A DNA stretch of 64,000 bases from Ctena decussata (lineage: Eukaryota; Mollusca; Bivalvia; Lucinida; Lucinidae): assembly GCA_963989385.1 (NCBI GenBank), contig OZ022503.1, forward strand, positions 67,740,123-67,804,122. The letters are read 5' to 3'. The position numbers and the translations under genes are program-made. The notes under the pieces are model-generated. The model was not told the DNA's origin. It searched no databases and saw nothing but the letters and a program-made list of their open reading frames with translations. This document shows, piece after piece, positions 25,401 through 39,206 of this stretch; positions within the stretch are counted from its first letter, which is position 1; each line of letters starts with the position of its first letter.

Positions 25401-28400
25401 TCAAGAGCTTTGAGTCTCTGCAAAACATATACATGTGTAGACACAAATAAGTGAAATAGAATGAAGGCTATTTCAGCTTTAGCTTTTATTCCGTTTGGGA
25501 GCTAAAGTCGCACAAACTTTTGTTTACAAAAATTTCGATGGCCTATAGTTCGCAAGTTATGCAATCAGTTGACATAAGATTGTGCATGCATGTAGACATG
25601 TTAATGACCTTTATATATGCCAAGTTTCAGATGGCTACCTACTCATACAAGCAAGCAGTAGCGGTTTGAAATTTTCACAATTTGGGCTACACGTTCGGGA
25701 CGATTCGTGACCTTAGGTGACTTGCACAATTCGGGCTGAAACTAGTGCCAAATGAGAGGGTTGGGATAAACATTCAATTGACCATATGTGCCAAAAATTC
25801 TCGTTCTTTAGTTTTCGAGTTATAGCTCCTGGAAGTCGAAAACTGCACGACTTTGCCCTCGAATATCTCGACAACGGAGAAAGGAGAATTTCAGGGCATT
25901 TTCTCCCAAGAAATATATGGGAATTATCTGTAATTTAGCACAGTTTCAGAACGATTCGTGAAAGTCACCTTTTAAGAATAACTTCCACTGCAGGCCCATA
26001 TATAAAAGTTTGCTCCTTTATTACTCTGCACATGGACAATTATTTGCGCTGTTATTTGCCCCAGGCATGTACCTATGTAATTACCGTTTACAGTGTAAAG
26101 ATGGATGTTATCGGTCGCTGAACGTCGGAGCAGTAGGCGTTTAAAGCATTTTCCCATAGGGTCCAATGCAAAATTGACACCTCATTTTCTCCATTCTCAA
26201 GAGCTTTGAGTCTCTGCAAAACATATACATGTGTAGACACAAATAAGTGAAATAGAATGAAGGCTATTTCAGCTTTAGCTTTTATTCCGTTTGGGAGCTA
26301 AAGTCGCACAAACTTTTGTTTACAAAAATTTCGATGGCCTATAGTTCGCAAGTTATGCAATCAGTTGACATAAGATTGTGCATGCATGTAGACATGTTAA
26401 TGACCTTTATATATGCCAAGTTTCAGATGGCTACCTACTCACACAAGCAAGCAGTAGCGGTTTGAAATTTTCATAATTTGGGCTACACGTTCGGGACGAT
26501 TCGTGACCTTAGGTGACTTGCACAATTCGGGCTGAAACTAGTGCCAAATGAGAGGGTTGGGATAAACATTCAATTGACCATATGTGCCAAAAATTCTCGT
26601 TCTTTAGTTTTCGAGTTATAGCCCCTGGAAGTCGAAAACTGCACGACTTTGCCCTCGAATATCTCGACAACGGAGAAAGGAGAATTTCAGGGCATTTTCT
26701 CCCAAGAAATATATGGGAATTATCTGTAATTTAGCACAGTTTCAGAACGATTCGTGAAAGTCACCTTTTAAGAATAACTTCCACTGCAGGCCCATATATA
26801 AAAGTTTGCTCCTTTATTACTCTGCACATGGACAATTATTTGCGCTGTTATTTGCCCCAGGCATGTACCTATGTAATTACCGTTTACAGTGTAAAGATGG
26901 ATGTTATCGGTCGCTGAACGTCGGAGCAGTAGGCGTTTAATGCATTTTCCCATAGGGTCCAATGCAAAATTGACACCTCATTTTCTCCATTCTCAAGAGC
27001 TTTGAGTCTCTGCAAAACATATACATGTGTAGACACAAATAAGTGAAATAGAATGAAGGCTATTTCAGCTTCAGCTTTTATTCCGTTTGGGAGCTAAAGT
27101 CGCACAAACTTTTGTTTACAAAAATTTCGATGGCCTATAGTTCGCAAGTTATGCAATCAGTTGACATAAGATTTTGCATGCATGTAGACATGTTAATGAC
27201 CTTTATATATGCCAAGTTTCAGATGGCTACCTACTCATACAAGCAAGCAGTAGCGGTTTGAAATTTTCACAATTTGGGCTACACGTTCGGGACGATTCGT
27301 GACCTTAGGTGACTTGCACAATTCGGGCTGAAACTAGTGCCAAATGGGAGGGTTGGGATAAACATTCAATTGACCATATGTGCCAAAAATTCTCGTTCTT
27401 TAGTTTTCGAGTTATAGCCCCTGGAAGTCGAAAACTGCACGACTTTGCCCTCGAATATCTCGACAACGGAGAAAGGAGAATTTCAGGGCATTTTCTCCCA
27501 AGAAATATAAGGGAATTATCTGTAATTTAGCACAGTTTCAGAACGATTCGTGAAAGTCACCTTTTAAGAATAACTTCCACTGCAGGCCCATATATAAAAG
27601 TTTGCTCCTTTATTACTCTGCACATGGACAATTATTTGCGCTGTTATTTGCCCCAGGCATGTACCTATGTAATTACCGTTTACAGTGTAAAGATGGATGT
27701 TATCGGTCGCTGAACGTCGGAGCAGTAGGCGTTTAATGCATTTTCCCATAGGGTCCAATGCAAAATTGACACCTCATTTTCTCCATTCTCAAGAGCTTTG
27801 AGTCTCTGCAAAACATATACATGTGTAGACACAAATAAGTGAAATAGAATGAAGGCTATTTCAGCTTTAGCTTTTATTCCGTTTGGGAGCTAAAGTCGCA
27901 CAAACTTTTGTTTACAAAAATTTCGATGGCCTATAGTTCGCAAGTTATGCAATCAGTTGACATAAGATTGTGCATGCATGTAGACATGTTAATGACCTTT
28001 ATATATGCCAAGTTTCAGATGGCTACCTACTCATACAAGCAAGCAGTAGCGGTTTGAAATTTTCACAATTTGGGCTACACGTTCGGGACGATTCGTGACC
28101 TTAGGTGACTTGCACAATTCGGGCTGAAACTAGTGCCAAATGAGAGGGTTGGGATAAACATTCAATTGACCATATGTGCCAAACATTCTCGTTCTTTAGT
28201 TTTCGAGTTATAGCCCCTGGAAGTCGAAAACTGCACGACTTTGCCCTCGAATATCTCGACAACGGAGAAAGGAGAATTTCAGGGCATTTTCTCCCAAGAA
28301 ATATATGGGAATTATCTGTAATTTAGCACAGTTTCAGAACGATTCGTGAAAGTCACCTTTTAAGAATAACTTCCACTGCAGGCCCATATATAAAAGTTTG

Positions 28401-28858
28401 CTCCTTTATTACTCTGCACATGGACAATTATTTGCGCTGTTATTTGCCCCAGGCATGTACCTATGTAATTACCGTTTACAGTGTAAAGATGGATGTTATC
28501 GGTCGCTGAACGTCGGAGCAGTAGGCGTTTAATGCATTTTCCCATAGGGTCCAATGCAAAATTGACACCTCATTTTCTCCATTCTCAAGAGCTTTGAGTC
28601 TCTGCAAAACATATACATGTGTAGACACAAATAAGTGAAATAGAATGAAGGCTATTTCAGCTTTAGCTTTTATTCCGTTTGGGAGCTAAAGTCGCACAAA
28701 CTTTTGTTTACAAAAATTTCGATGGCCTATAGTTCGCAAGTTATGCAATCAGTTGACATAAGATTGTGCATGCATGTAGACATGTTAATGACCTTTATAT
28801 ATGCCAAGTTTCAGATGGCTACCTACTCATACAAGCAAGCAGTAGCGGTTTGAAATTT

Positions 28859-29654
28859 TCACAATTTGGGCTACACGTTCGGGACGATTCGTGACCTTAG
28901 GTGACTTGCACAATTCGGGCTGAAACTAGTGCCAAATGAGAGGGTTGGGATAAACATTCAATTGACCATATGTGCCAAAAATTCTCGTTCTTTAGTTTTC
29001 GAGTTATAGCCCCTGGAAGTCGAAAACTGCACGACTTTGCCCTCGAATATCTCGACAACGGAGAAAGGAGAATTTCAGGGCATTTTCTCCCAAGAAATAT
29101 ATGGGAATTATCTGTAATTTAGCACAGTTTCAGAACGATTCGTGAAAGTCACCTTTTAAGAATAACTTCCACTGCAGGCCCATATATAAAAGTTTGCTCC
29201 TTTATTACTCTGCACATGGACAATTATTTGCGCTGTTATTTGCCCCAGGCATGTACCTATGTAATTACCGTTTACAGTGTAAAGATGGATGTTATCGGTC
29301 TCTGACCGTCGGAGCAGTAGGCGTTTAATGCATTTTCCCATAGGGTCCAATGCAAAATTGACACCTCATTTTCTACATTCTCAAGAGCTTTGAGTCTCTG
29401 CAAAACATATACATGTGTAGACACAAATAAGTGAAATAGAATGAAGGCAATTTCAGCTTTAGCTTTTATTCCGTTTGGGAGCTAAAGTCGCACAAACTTT
29501 TGTTTACAAAAATTTCGATGGCCTTTAGTTCGCAAGTTATGCAATCAGTTGACATAAGATTGTGCATGCATGTAAACATGTTAATGACCTTTATATATGC
29601 CAAGTTTCAGATGGCTACCTACTCATACAAGCAAGCAGTAGCGGTTTGAAATTT
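28859..29654 (+). repeat. Divergent monomer M37, lone C-allele copy in the A zone
   Basis: M37 is the only copy between M28 and M62 with the C allele at p448. It also has GGTCTCTGACC for GGTCGCTGACC, TTTTCTACATT, GAAGGCAATTT, GGCCTTTAG and GTAAACATG. GAAGGCAATTT is shared with M38 and M61. It looks like an older or introduced copy that escaped the homogenisation of its neighbours (inference). Confidence 0.85.
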
Positions 29655-32042
29655 TCACAATTTGGGCTACACGTTCGGGACGATTCGTGACCTTAGGTGA
29701 CTTGCACAATTCGGGCTGAAACTAGTGCCAAATGAGAGGGTTGGGATAAACATTCAATTGACCATATGTGCCAAAAATTCTCGTTCTTTAGTTTTCGAGT
29801 TATAGCCCCTGGAAGTCGAAAACTGCACGACTTTGCCCTCGAATATCTCGACAACGGAGAAAGGAGAATTTCAGGGCATTTTCTCCCAAGAAATATATGG
29901 GAATTATCTGTAATTTAGCACAGTTTCAGAACGATTCGTGAAAGTCACCTTTTAAGAATAACTTCCACTGCAGGCCCATATATAAAAGTTTGCTCCTTTA
30001 TTACTCTGCACATGGACAATTATTTGCGCTGTTATTTGCCCCAGGCATGTACCTATGTAATTACCGTTTACAGTGTAAAGATGGATGTTATCGGTCGCTG
30101 AACGTCGGAGCAGTAGGCGTTTAATGCATTTTCCCATAGGGTCCAATGCAAAATTGACACCTCATTTTCTCCATTCTCAAGAGCTTTGAGTCTCTGCAAA
30201 ACATATACATGTGTAGACACAAATAAGTGAAATAGAATGAAGGCAATTTCAGCTTTAGCTTTTATTCCGTTTGGGAGCTAAAGTCGCACAAACTTTTGTT
30301 TACAAAAATTTCGATGGCCTATAGTTCGCAAGTTATGCAATCAGTTGACATAAGATTGTGCATGCATGTAGACATGTTAATGACCTTTATATATGCCAAG
30401 TTTCAGATGGCTACCTACTCATACAAGCAAGCAGTAGCGGTTTGAAATTTTCACAATTTGGGCTACACGTTCGGGACGATTCGTGACCTTAGGTGACTTG
30501 CACAATTCGGGCTGAAACTAGTGCCAAATGAGAGGGTTGGGATAAACATTCAATTGACCATATGTGCCAAAAATTCTCGTTCTTTAGTTTTCGAGTTATA
30601 GCCCCTGGAAGTCGAAAACTGCACGACTTTGCCCTCGAATATCTCGACAACGGAGAAAGGAGAATTTCAGGGCATTTTCTCCCAAGAAATATATGGGAAT
30701 TATCTGTAATTTAGCACAGTTTCAGAACGATTCGTGAAAGTCACCTTTTAAGAATAACTTCCACTGCAGGCCCATATATAAAAGTTTGCTCCTTTATTAC
30801 TCTGCACATGGACAATTATTTGCGCTGTTATTTGCCCCAGGCATGTACCTATGTAATTACCGTTTACAGTGTAAAGATGGATGTTATCGGTCGCTGAACG
30901 TCGGAGCAGTAGGCGTTTAATGCATTTTCCCATAGGGTCCAATGCAAAATTGACACCTCATTTTCTCCATTCTCAAGAGCTTTGAGTCTCTGCAAAACAT
31001 ATACATGTGTAGACACAAATAAGTGAAATAGAATGAAGGCTATTTCAGCTTTAGCTTTTATTCCGTTTGGGAGCTAAAGTCGCACAAACTTTTGTTTACA
31101 AAAATTTCGATGGCCTATAGTTCGCAAGTTATGCAATCAGTTGACATAAGATTGTGCATGCATGTAGACATGTTAATGACCTTTATATATGCCAAGTTTC
31201 AGATGGCTACCTACTCATACAAGCAAGCAGTAGCGGTTTGAAATTTTCACAATTTGGGCTACACGTTCGGGACGATTCGTGACCATAGGTGACTTGCACA
31301 ATTCGGGCTGAAACTAGTGCCAAATGAGAGGGTTGGGATAAACATTCAATTGACCATATGTGCCAAAAATTCTCGTTCTTTAGTTTTCGAGTTATAGCCC
31401 CTGGAAGTCGAAAACTGCACGACTTTGCCCTCGAATATCTCGACAACGGAGAAAGGAGAATTTCAGGGCATTTTCTCCCAAGAAATATATGGGAATTATC
31501 TGTAATTTAGCACAGTTTCAGAACGATTCGTGAAAGTCACCTTTTAAGAATAACTTCCACTGCAGGCCCATATATAAAAGTTTGCTCCTTTATTACTCTG
31601 CACATGGACAATTATTTTCGCTGTTATTTGCCCCAGGCATGTACCTATGTAATTACCGTTTACAGTGTAAAGATGGATGTTATCGGTCGCTGAACGTCGG
31701 AGCAGTAGGCGTTTAATGCATTTTCCCATAGGGTCCAATGCAAAATTGACACCTCATTTTCTCCATTCTCAAGAGCTTTGAGTCTCTGCAAAACATATAC
31801 ATGTGTAGACACAAATAAGTGAAATAGAATGAAGGCTTTTTCAGCTTTAGCTTTTATTCCGTTTGGGAGCTAAAGTCGCACAAAATTTTGTTTACAAAAA
31901 TTTCGATGGCCTATAGTTCGCAAGTTATGCAATCAGTTGACATAAGATTGTGCATGCATGTAGACATGTTAATGACCTTTATATATGCCAAGTTTCAGAT
32001 GGCTACCTACTCATACAAGCAAGCAGTAGCGGTTTGAAATTT

Positions 32043-33634
32043 TCACAATTTGGGCTACACGTTCGGGACGATTCGTGACCTTAGGTGACTTGCACAATTC
32101 GGGCTGAAACTAGTGCCAAATGAGAGGGTTGGGATAAACATTCAATTGACCATATGTGCCAAAAATTCTCGTTCTTTAGTTTTCGAGTTATAGCCCCTGG
32201 AAGTCGAAAACTGCACGACTTTGCCCTCGAATATCTCGACAACGGAGAAAGGAGAATTCCAGGGCATTTTCTCCCAAGAAATATATGGGAATTATCTGTA
32301 ATTTAGCACAGTTTCAGAACGATTCGTGAAAGTCACCTTTTAAGAATAACTTCCACTGCAGGCCCATATATAAAAGTTTGCTCCTTTATTACTCTGCACA
32401 TGGACAATTATTTGCGCTGTTATTTGCCCCAGGCATGTACCTATGTAATTACCGTTTACAGTGTAAAGATGGATGTTATCGGTCGCTGAACGTCGGAGCA
32501 GTAGGCGTTTAATGCATTTTCCCATAGGGTCCAATGCAAAATTGACACCTCATTTTCTCCATTCTCAAGAGCTTTGAGTCTCTGCAAAACATATACATGT
32601 GTAGACACAAATAAGTGAAATAGAATGAAGGCTATTTCAGCTTTAGCTTTTATTCCGTTTGGGAGCTAAAGTCGCACAAACTTTTGTTTACAAAAATTTC
32701 GATGGCCTATAGTTCGCATATTATGCAATCAGTTGACCTAAGATTGTGCATGCATGTAGACATGTTAATGACCTTTATATATGCCAAGTTTCAGATGGCT
32801 ACCTACTCATACAAGCAAGCAGTAGCGGTTTGAAATTTTCACAATTTGGGCTACACGTTCGGGACGATTCGTGACCTTAGGTGACTTGCACAATTCGGGC
32901 TGAAACTAGTGCCAAATGAGAGGGTTGGGATAAACATTCAATTGACCATATGTGCCAAAAATTCTCGTTCTTTAGTTTTCGAGTTATAGCCCCTGGAAGT
33001 CGAAAACTGCACGACTTTGCCCTCGAATATCTCGACAACGGAGAAAGGAGAATTCCAGGGCATTTTCTCCCAAGAAATATATGGGAATTATCTGTAATTT
33101 AGCACAGTTTCAGAACGATTCGTGAAAGTCACCTTTTAAGAATAACTTCCACTGCAGGCCCATATATAAAAGTTTGCTCCTTTATTACTCTGCACATGGA
33201 CAATTATTTGCGCTGTTATTTGCCCCAGGCATGTACCTATGTAATTACCGTTTACAGTGTAAAGATGGATGTTATCGGTCGCTGAACGTCGGAGCAGTAG
33301 GCGTTTAATGCATTTTCCCATAGGGTCCAATGCAAAATTGACACCTCATTTTCTCCATTCTCAAGAGCTTTGAGTCTCTGCAAAACATATACATGTGTAG
33401 ACACAAATAAGTGAAATAGAATGAAGGCTATTTCAGCTTTAGCTTTTATTCCGTTTGGGAGCTAAAGTCGCACAAACTTTTGTTTACAAAAATTTCGATG
33501 GCCTATAGTTCGCAAGTTATGCAATCAGTTGACCTAAGATTGTGCATGCATGTAGACATGTTAATGACCTTTATATATGCCAAGTTTCAGATGGCTACCT
33601 ACTCATACAAGCAAGCAGTAGCGGTTTGAAATTT
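32043..33634 (+). repeat. Tandem monomer duplication M41-M42
   Basis: Both adjacent copies carry GAATTCCAGG (32259 and 33055; others read GAATTTCAGG) and TTGACCTAAG (others TTGACATAAG). No other copy has either change. This is a one-monomer duplication. M41 alone has GCATATTATG, so that mutation came after the duplication or was lost from M42. Confidence 0.88.
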
Positions 33635-35226
33635 TCACAATTTGGGCTACACGTTCGGGACGATTCGTGACCTTAGGTGACTTGCACAATTCGGGCTGAA
33701 ACTAGTGCCAAATGAGAGGGTTGGGATAAACATTCAATTGACCATATGTGCCAAAAATTCTCGTTCTTTAGTTTTCGAGTTATAGCCCCTGGAAGTCGAA
33801 AACTGCACGACTTTGCCCTCGAATATCTCGACAACGGAGAAAGGAGAATTTCAGGGCATTTTCTCCCAAGAAATATATGGGAATTATCTGTAATTTAGCA
33901 CAGTTTCAGAACGATTCGTGAAAGTCACCTTTTAAGAATAACTTCCACTGCAGGCCCATATATAAAAGTTTGCTCCTTTATTACTCTGCACATGGACAAT
34001 TATTTGCGCTGTTATTTGCCCCAGGCATGTACCTATGTAATTACCGTTTACAGTGTAAAGATGGATGTTATCGGTCGCTGAACGTCGGAGCAGTAGGCGT
34101 TTAATGCATTTTCCCATAGGGTCCAATGCAAAATTGACACCTCATTTTCTCCATTCTCAAGAGCCTTGAGTCTCTGCAAAACATATACATGTGTAGACAC
34201 AAATAAGTGAAATAGAATGAAGGCTATTTCAGCTTTAGCTTTTATTCCGTTTGGGAGCTAAAGTCGCACAAACTTTTGTTTACAAAAATTTCGATGGCCT
34301 ATAGTTCGCAAGTTATGCAATCAGTTGACATAAGATTGTGCATGCATGTAGACATGTTAATGACCTTTATATATGCCAAGTTTCAGATGGCTACCTACTC
34401 ATACAAGCAAGCAGTAGCGGTTTGAAATTTTCACAATTTGGGCTACACGTTCGGGACGATTCGTGACCTTAGGTGACTTGCACAATTCGGGCTGAAACTA
34501 GTGCCAAATGAGAGGGTTGGGATAAACATTCAATTGACCATATGTGCCAAAAATTCTCGTTCTTTAGTTTTCGAGTTATAGCCCCTGGAAGTCGAAAACT
34601 GCACGACTTTGCCCTCGAATATCTCGACAACGGAGAAAGGAGAATTTCAGGGCATTTTCTCCCAAGAAATATATGGGAATTATCTGTAATTTAGCACAGT
34701 TTCAGAACGATTCGTGAAAGTCACCTTTTAAGAATAACTTCCACTGCAGGCCCATATATAAAAGTTTGCTCCTTTATTACTCTGCACATGGACAATTATT
34801 TGCGCTGTTATTTGCCCCAGGCATGTACCTATGTAATTACCGTTTACAGTGTAAAGATGGATGTTATCGGTCGCTGAACGTCGGAGCAGTAGGCGTTTAA
34901 TGCATTTTCCCATAGGGTCCAATGCAAAATTGACACCTCATTTTCTCCATTCTCAAGAGCTTTGAGTCTCTGCAAAACATATACATGTGTAGACACAAAT
35001 AAGTGAAATAGAATGAAGGCTATTTCAGCTTTAGCTTTTATTCCGTTTGGGAGCTAAAGTCGCACAAACTTTTGTTTACAAAAATTTCGATGGCCTATAG
35101 TTCGCAAGTTATGCAATCAGTTGACATAAGATTGTGCATGCATGTAGACATGTTAATGACCTTTATATATGCCAAGTTTCAGATGGCTACCTACTCATAC
35201 AAGCAAGCAGTAGCGGTTTGAAATTT

Positions 35227-38200
35227 TCACAATTTGGGCTACACGTTCGGGACGATTCGTGACCTTAGGTGACTTGCACAATTCGGGCTGAAACTAGTGC
35301 CAAATGAGAGGGTTGGGATAAACATTCAATTGACCATATGTGCCAAAAATTCTCGTTCTTTAGTTTTCGAGTTATAGCCCCTGGAAGTCGAAAACTGCAC
35401 GACTTTGCCCTCGAATATCTCGACAACGGAGAAAGGAGAATTTCAGGGCATTTTCTCCCAAGAAATATATGGGAATTATCTGTAATTTAGCACAGTTTCA
35501 GAACGATTCGTGAAAGTCACCTTTTAAGAATAACTTCCACTGCAGGCCCATATATAAAAGTTTGCTCCTTTATTACTCTGCACATGGACAATTATTTGCG
35601 CTGTTATTTGCCCCAGGCATGTACCTATGTAATTACCGTTTACAGTGTAAAGATGGATGTTATCGGTCGCTGAACGTCGGAGCAGTAGGCGTTTAATGCA
35701 TTTTCCCATAGGGTCCAATGCAAAATTAACACCTCATTTTCTCCATTCTCAAGAGCTTTGAGTCTCTGCAAAACATATACATGTGTAGACACAAATAAGT
35801 GAAATAGAATGAAGGCTATTTCAGCTTTAGCTTTTATTCCGTTTGGGAGCTAAAGTCGCACAAACTTTTGTTTACAAAAATTTCGATGGCCTATAGTTCG
35901 CAAGTTATGCAATCAGTTGACATTAGATTGTGCATGCATGTAGACATGTTAATGACCTTTATATATGCCAAGTTTCAGATGGCTACCTACTCATACAAGC
36001 AAGCAGTAGCGGTTTGAAATTTTCACAATTTGGGCTACACGTTCGGGACGATTCGTGACCTTAGGTGACTTGCACAATTCGGGCTGAAACTAGTGCCGAA
36101 TGAGAGGGTTGGGATAAACATTCAATTGACCATATGTGCCAAAAATTCTCGTTCTTTAGTTTTCGAGTTATAGCCCCTGGAAGTCGAAAACTGCACGACT
36201 TTGCCCTCGAATATCTCGACAACGGAGAAAGGAGAATTTCAGGGCATTTTCTCCCAAGAAATATATGGGAATTATCTGTAATTTAGCACAGTTTCAGAAC
36301 GATTCGTGAAAGTCACCTTTTAAGAATAACTTCCACTGCAGGCCCATATATAAAAGTTTGCTCCTTTATTACTCTGCACATGGACAATTATTTGCGCTGT
36401 TATTTGCCCCAGGCATGTACCTATGTAATTACCGTTTACAGTGTAAAGATGGATGTTATCGGTCGCTGAACGTCGGAGCAGTAGGCGTTTAATGCATTTT
36501 CCCATAGGGTCCAATGCAAAATTGACACCTCATTTTCTCCATTCTCAAGAGCCTTGAGTCTCTGCAAAACATATACATGTGTAGACACAAATAAGTGAAA
36601 TAGAATGAAGGCTATTTCAGCTTTAGCTTTTATTCCGTTTGGGAGCTAAAGTCGCACAAACTTTTGTTTACAAAAATTTCGATGGCCTATAGTTCGCAAG
36701 TTATGCAATCAGTTGACATAAGATTGTGCATGCATGTAGACATGTTAATGACCTTTATATATGCCAAGTTTCAGATGGCTACCTACTCATACAAGCAAGC
36801 AGTAGCGGTTTGAAATTTTCACAATTTGGGCTACACGTTCGGGACGATTCGTGACCTTAGGTGACTTGCACAATTCGGGCTGAAACTAGTGCCAAATGAG
36901 AGGGTTGGGATAAACATTCAATTGACCATATGTGCCAAAAATTCTCGTTCTTTAGTTTTCGAGTTATAGCCCCTGGAAGTCGAAAACTGCACGACTTTGC
37001 CCTCGAATATCTCGACAACGGAGAAAGGAGAATTTCAGGGCATTTTCTCCCAAGAAATATATGGGAATTATCTGTAATTTAGCACAGTTTCAGAACGATT
37101 CGTGAAAGTCACCTTTTAAGAATAACTTCCACTGCAGGCCCATATATAAAAGTTTGCTCCTTTATTACTCTGCACATGGACAATTATTTGCGCTGTTATT
37201 TGCCCCAGGCATGTACCTATGTAATTACCGTTTACAGTGTAAAGATGGATGTTATCGGTCGCTGAACGTCGGAGCAGTAGGCGTTTAATGCATTTTCCCA
37301 TAGGGTCCAATGCAAAATTGACACCTCATTTTCTCCATTCTCAAGAGCTTTGAGTCTCTGCAAAACATATACATGTGTAGACACAAATAAGTGAAATAGA
37401 ATGAAGGCTATTTCAGCTTTAGCTTTTATTCCGTTTGGGAGCTAAAGTCGCACAAACTTTTGTTTACAAAAATTTCGATGGCCTATAGTTCGCAAGTTAT
37501 GCAATCAGTTGACATAAGATTGTGCATGCATGTAGACATGTTAATGACCTTTATATATGCCAAGTTTCAGATGGCTACCTACTCATACAAGCAAGCAGTA
37601 GCGGTTTGAAATTTTCACAATTTGGGCTACACGTTCGGGACGATTCGTGACCTTAGGTGACTTGCACAATTCGGGCTGAAACTAGTGCCAAATGAGAGGG
37701 TTGGGATAAACATTCAATTGACCATATGTGCCAAAAATTCTCGTTCTTTAGTTTTCGAGTTATAGCCCCTGGAAGTCGAAAACTGCACGACTTTGCCCTC
37801 GAATATCTCGACAACGGAGAAAGGAGAATTTCAGGGCATTTTCTCCCAAGAAATATATGGGAATTATCTGTAATTTAGCACAGTTTCAGAACGATTCGTG
37901 AAAGTCACCTTTTAAGAATAACTTCCACTGCAGGCCCATATATAAAAGTTTGCTCCTTTATTACTCTGCACATGGACAATTATTTGCGCTGTTATTTGCC
38001 CCAGGCATGTACCTATGTAATTACCGTTTACAGTGTAAAGATGGATGTTATCGGTCGCTGAACGTCGGAGCAGTAGGCGTTTAATGCATTTTCCCATAGG
38101 GTCCAATGCAAAATTGACACCTCATTTTATCCATTCTCAAGAGCTTTGAGTCTCTGCAAAACATATACATGTGTAGACACAAATAAGTGAAATAGAATGA

Positions 38201-39206
38201 AGGCTATTTCAGCTTTAGCTTTTATTCCGTTTGGGAGCTAAAGTCGCACAAACTTTTGTTTACAAAAATTTCGATGGCCTATAGTTCGCAAGTTATGCAA
38301 TCAGTTGACATAAGATTGTGCATGCATGTAGACATGTTAATGACCTTTATATATGCCAAGTTTCAGATGGCTACCTACTCATACAAGCAAGCAGTAGCGG
38401 TTTGAAATTTTCACAATTTGGGCTACACGTTCGGGACGATTCGTGACCTTAGGTGACTTGCACAATTCGGGCTGAAACTAGTGCCAAATGAGAGGGTTGG
38501 GATAAACATTCAATTGACCATATGTGCCAAAAATTCTCGTTCTTTAGTTTTCGAGTTATAGCCCCTGGAAGTCGAAAACTGCACGACTTTGCCCTCGAAT
38601 ATCTCGACAACGGAGAAAGGAGAATTTCAGGGCATTTTCTCCCAAGAAATATATGGGAATTATCTGTAATTTAGCACAGTTTCAGAACGATTCGTGAAAG
38701 TCACCTTTTAAGAATAACTTCCACTGCAGGCCCATATATAAAAGTTTGCTCCTTTATTACTCTGCACATGGACAATTATTTGCGCTGTTATTTGCCCCAG
38801 GCATGTACCTATGTAATTACCGTTTACAGTGTAAAGATGGATGTTATCGGTCGCTGAACGTCGGAGCAGTAGGCGTTTAATGCATTTTCCCATAGGGTCC
38901 AATGCAAAATTGACACCTCATTTTCTCCATTCTCAAGAGCTTTGAGTCTCTGCAAAACATATACATGTGTAGACACAAATAAGTGAAATAGAATGAAGGC
39001 TATTTCAGCTTTAGCTTTTATTCCGTTTGGGAGCTAAAGTCGCACAAACTTTTGTTTACAAAAATTTCGATGGCCTATAGTTCGCAAGTTATGCAATCAG
39101 TTGACATAAGATTGTGCATGCATGTAGACATGTTAATGACCTTTATATATGCCAAGTTTCAGATGGCTACCTACTCATACAAGCAAGCAGTAGCGGTTTG
39201 AAATTT
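35227..39206 (+). repeat. Pentamer higher-order repeat, unit 1 (M45-M49, 3980 bp)
   Basis: Defining markers: GACATTAGATT in the first monomer (T at 35924), GAGCCTTGAG in the second (C at 36553), TTTTATCC in the fourth (A at 38129). The third and fifth monomers carry no marker. Unit-specific changes seen by eye: CAAAATTAAC in M45 and GTGCCGAATG in M46. The boundary is set arbitrarily by the monomer phase used here. Confidence 0.92.

Larger units (their letters stand above)
22491..35226 (+). repeat. Central A-allele zone, M29-M44, without a clear higher-order period
   Basis: Fifteen of these sixteen copies carry the A allele at p448 (GAACG); only M37 carries C. M29-M32 are near consensus: M29 starts with GTGATTT and M30 has GAATTTTTC near 24078. 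M33-M41 hold a cluster of private changes: M33 TAGCTCC, TTAAAGC and CTCACACAAG; M34 TCATAATTT, GCTTCAGCT and GATTTTGC; M35 AATGGGAGG and ATATAAGGG; M36 CCAAACATT; M37 several; M40 GACCATAGG, ATTTTCGC, GCTTTTTCAG and CAAAATTTT; M41 GCATATTATG. M43 has GAGCCTTGAG (34165), a marker that recurs in the neighbouring pentamers. Two private changes in M35 and one in M40 open chance frames (27309-27530 plus, 31207-31446 minus). Confidence 0.85.

Noticed and set aside
27309..27530. 73-codon plus-strand frame
   Set aside because: It depends on private changes in M35 (GAGAGG to GGGAGG, ATATATGGG to ATATAAGGG); chance frame in satellite.
31207..31446. 79-codon minus-strand frame
   Set aside because: It depends on one private base in M40 (GACCTTAGG to GACCATAGG) that removes a stop; no homology recognised.
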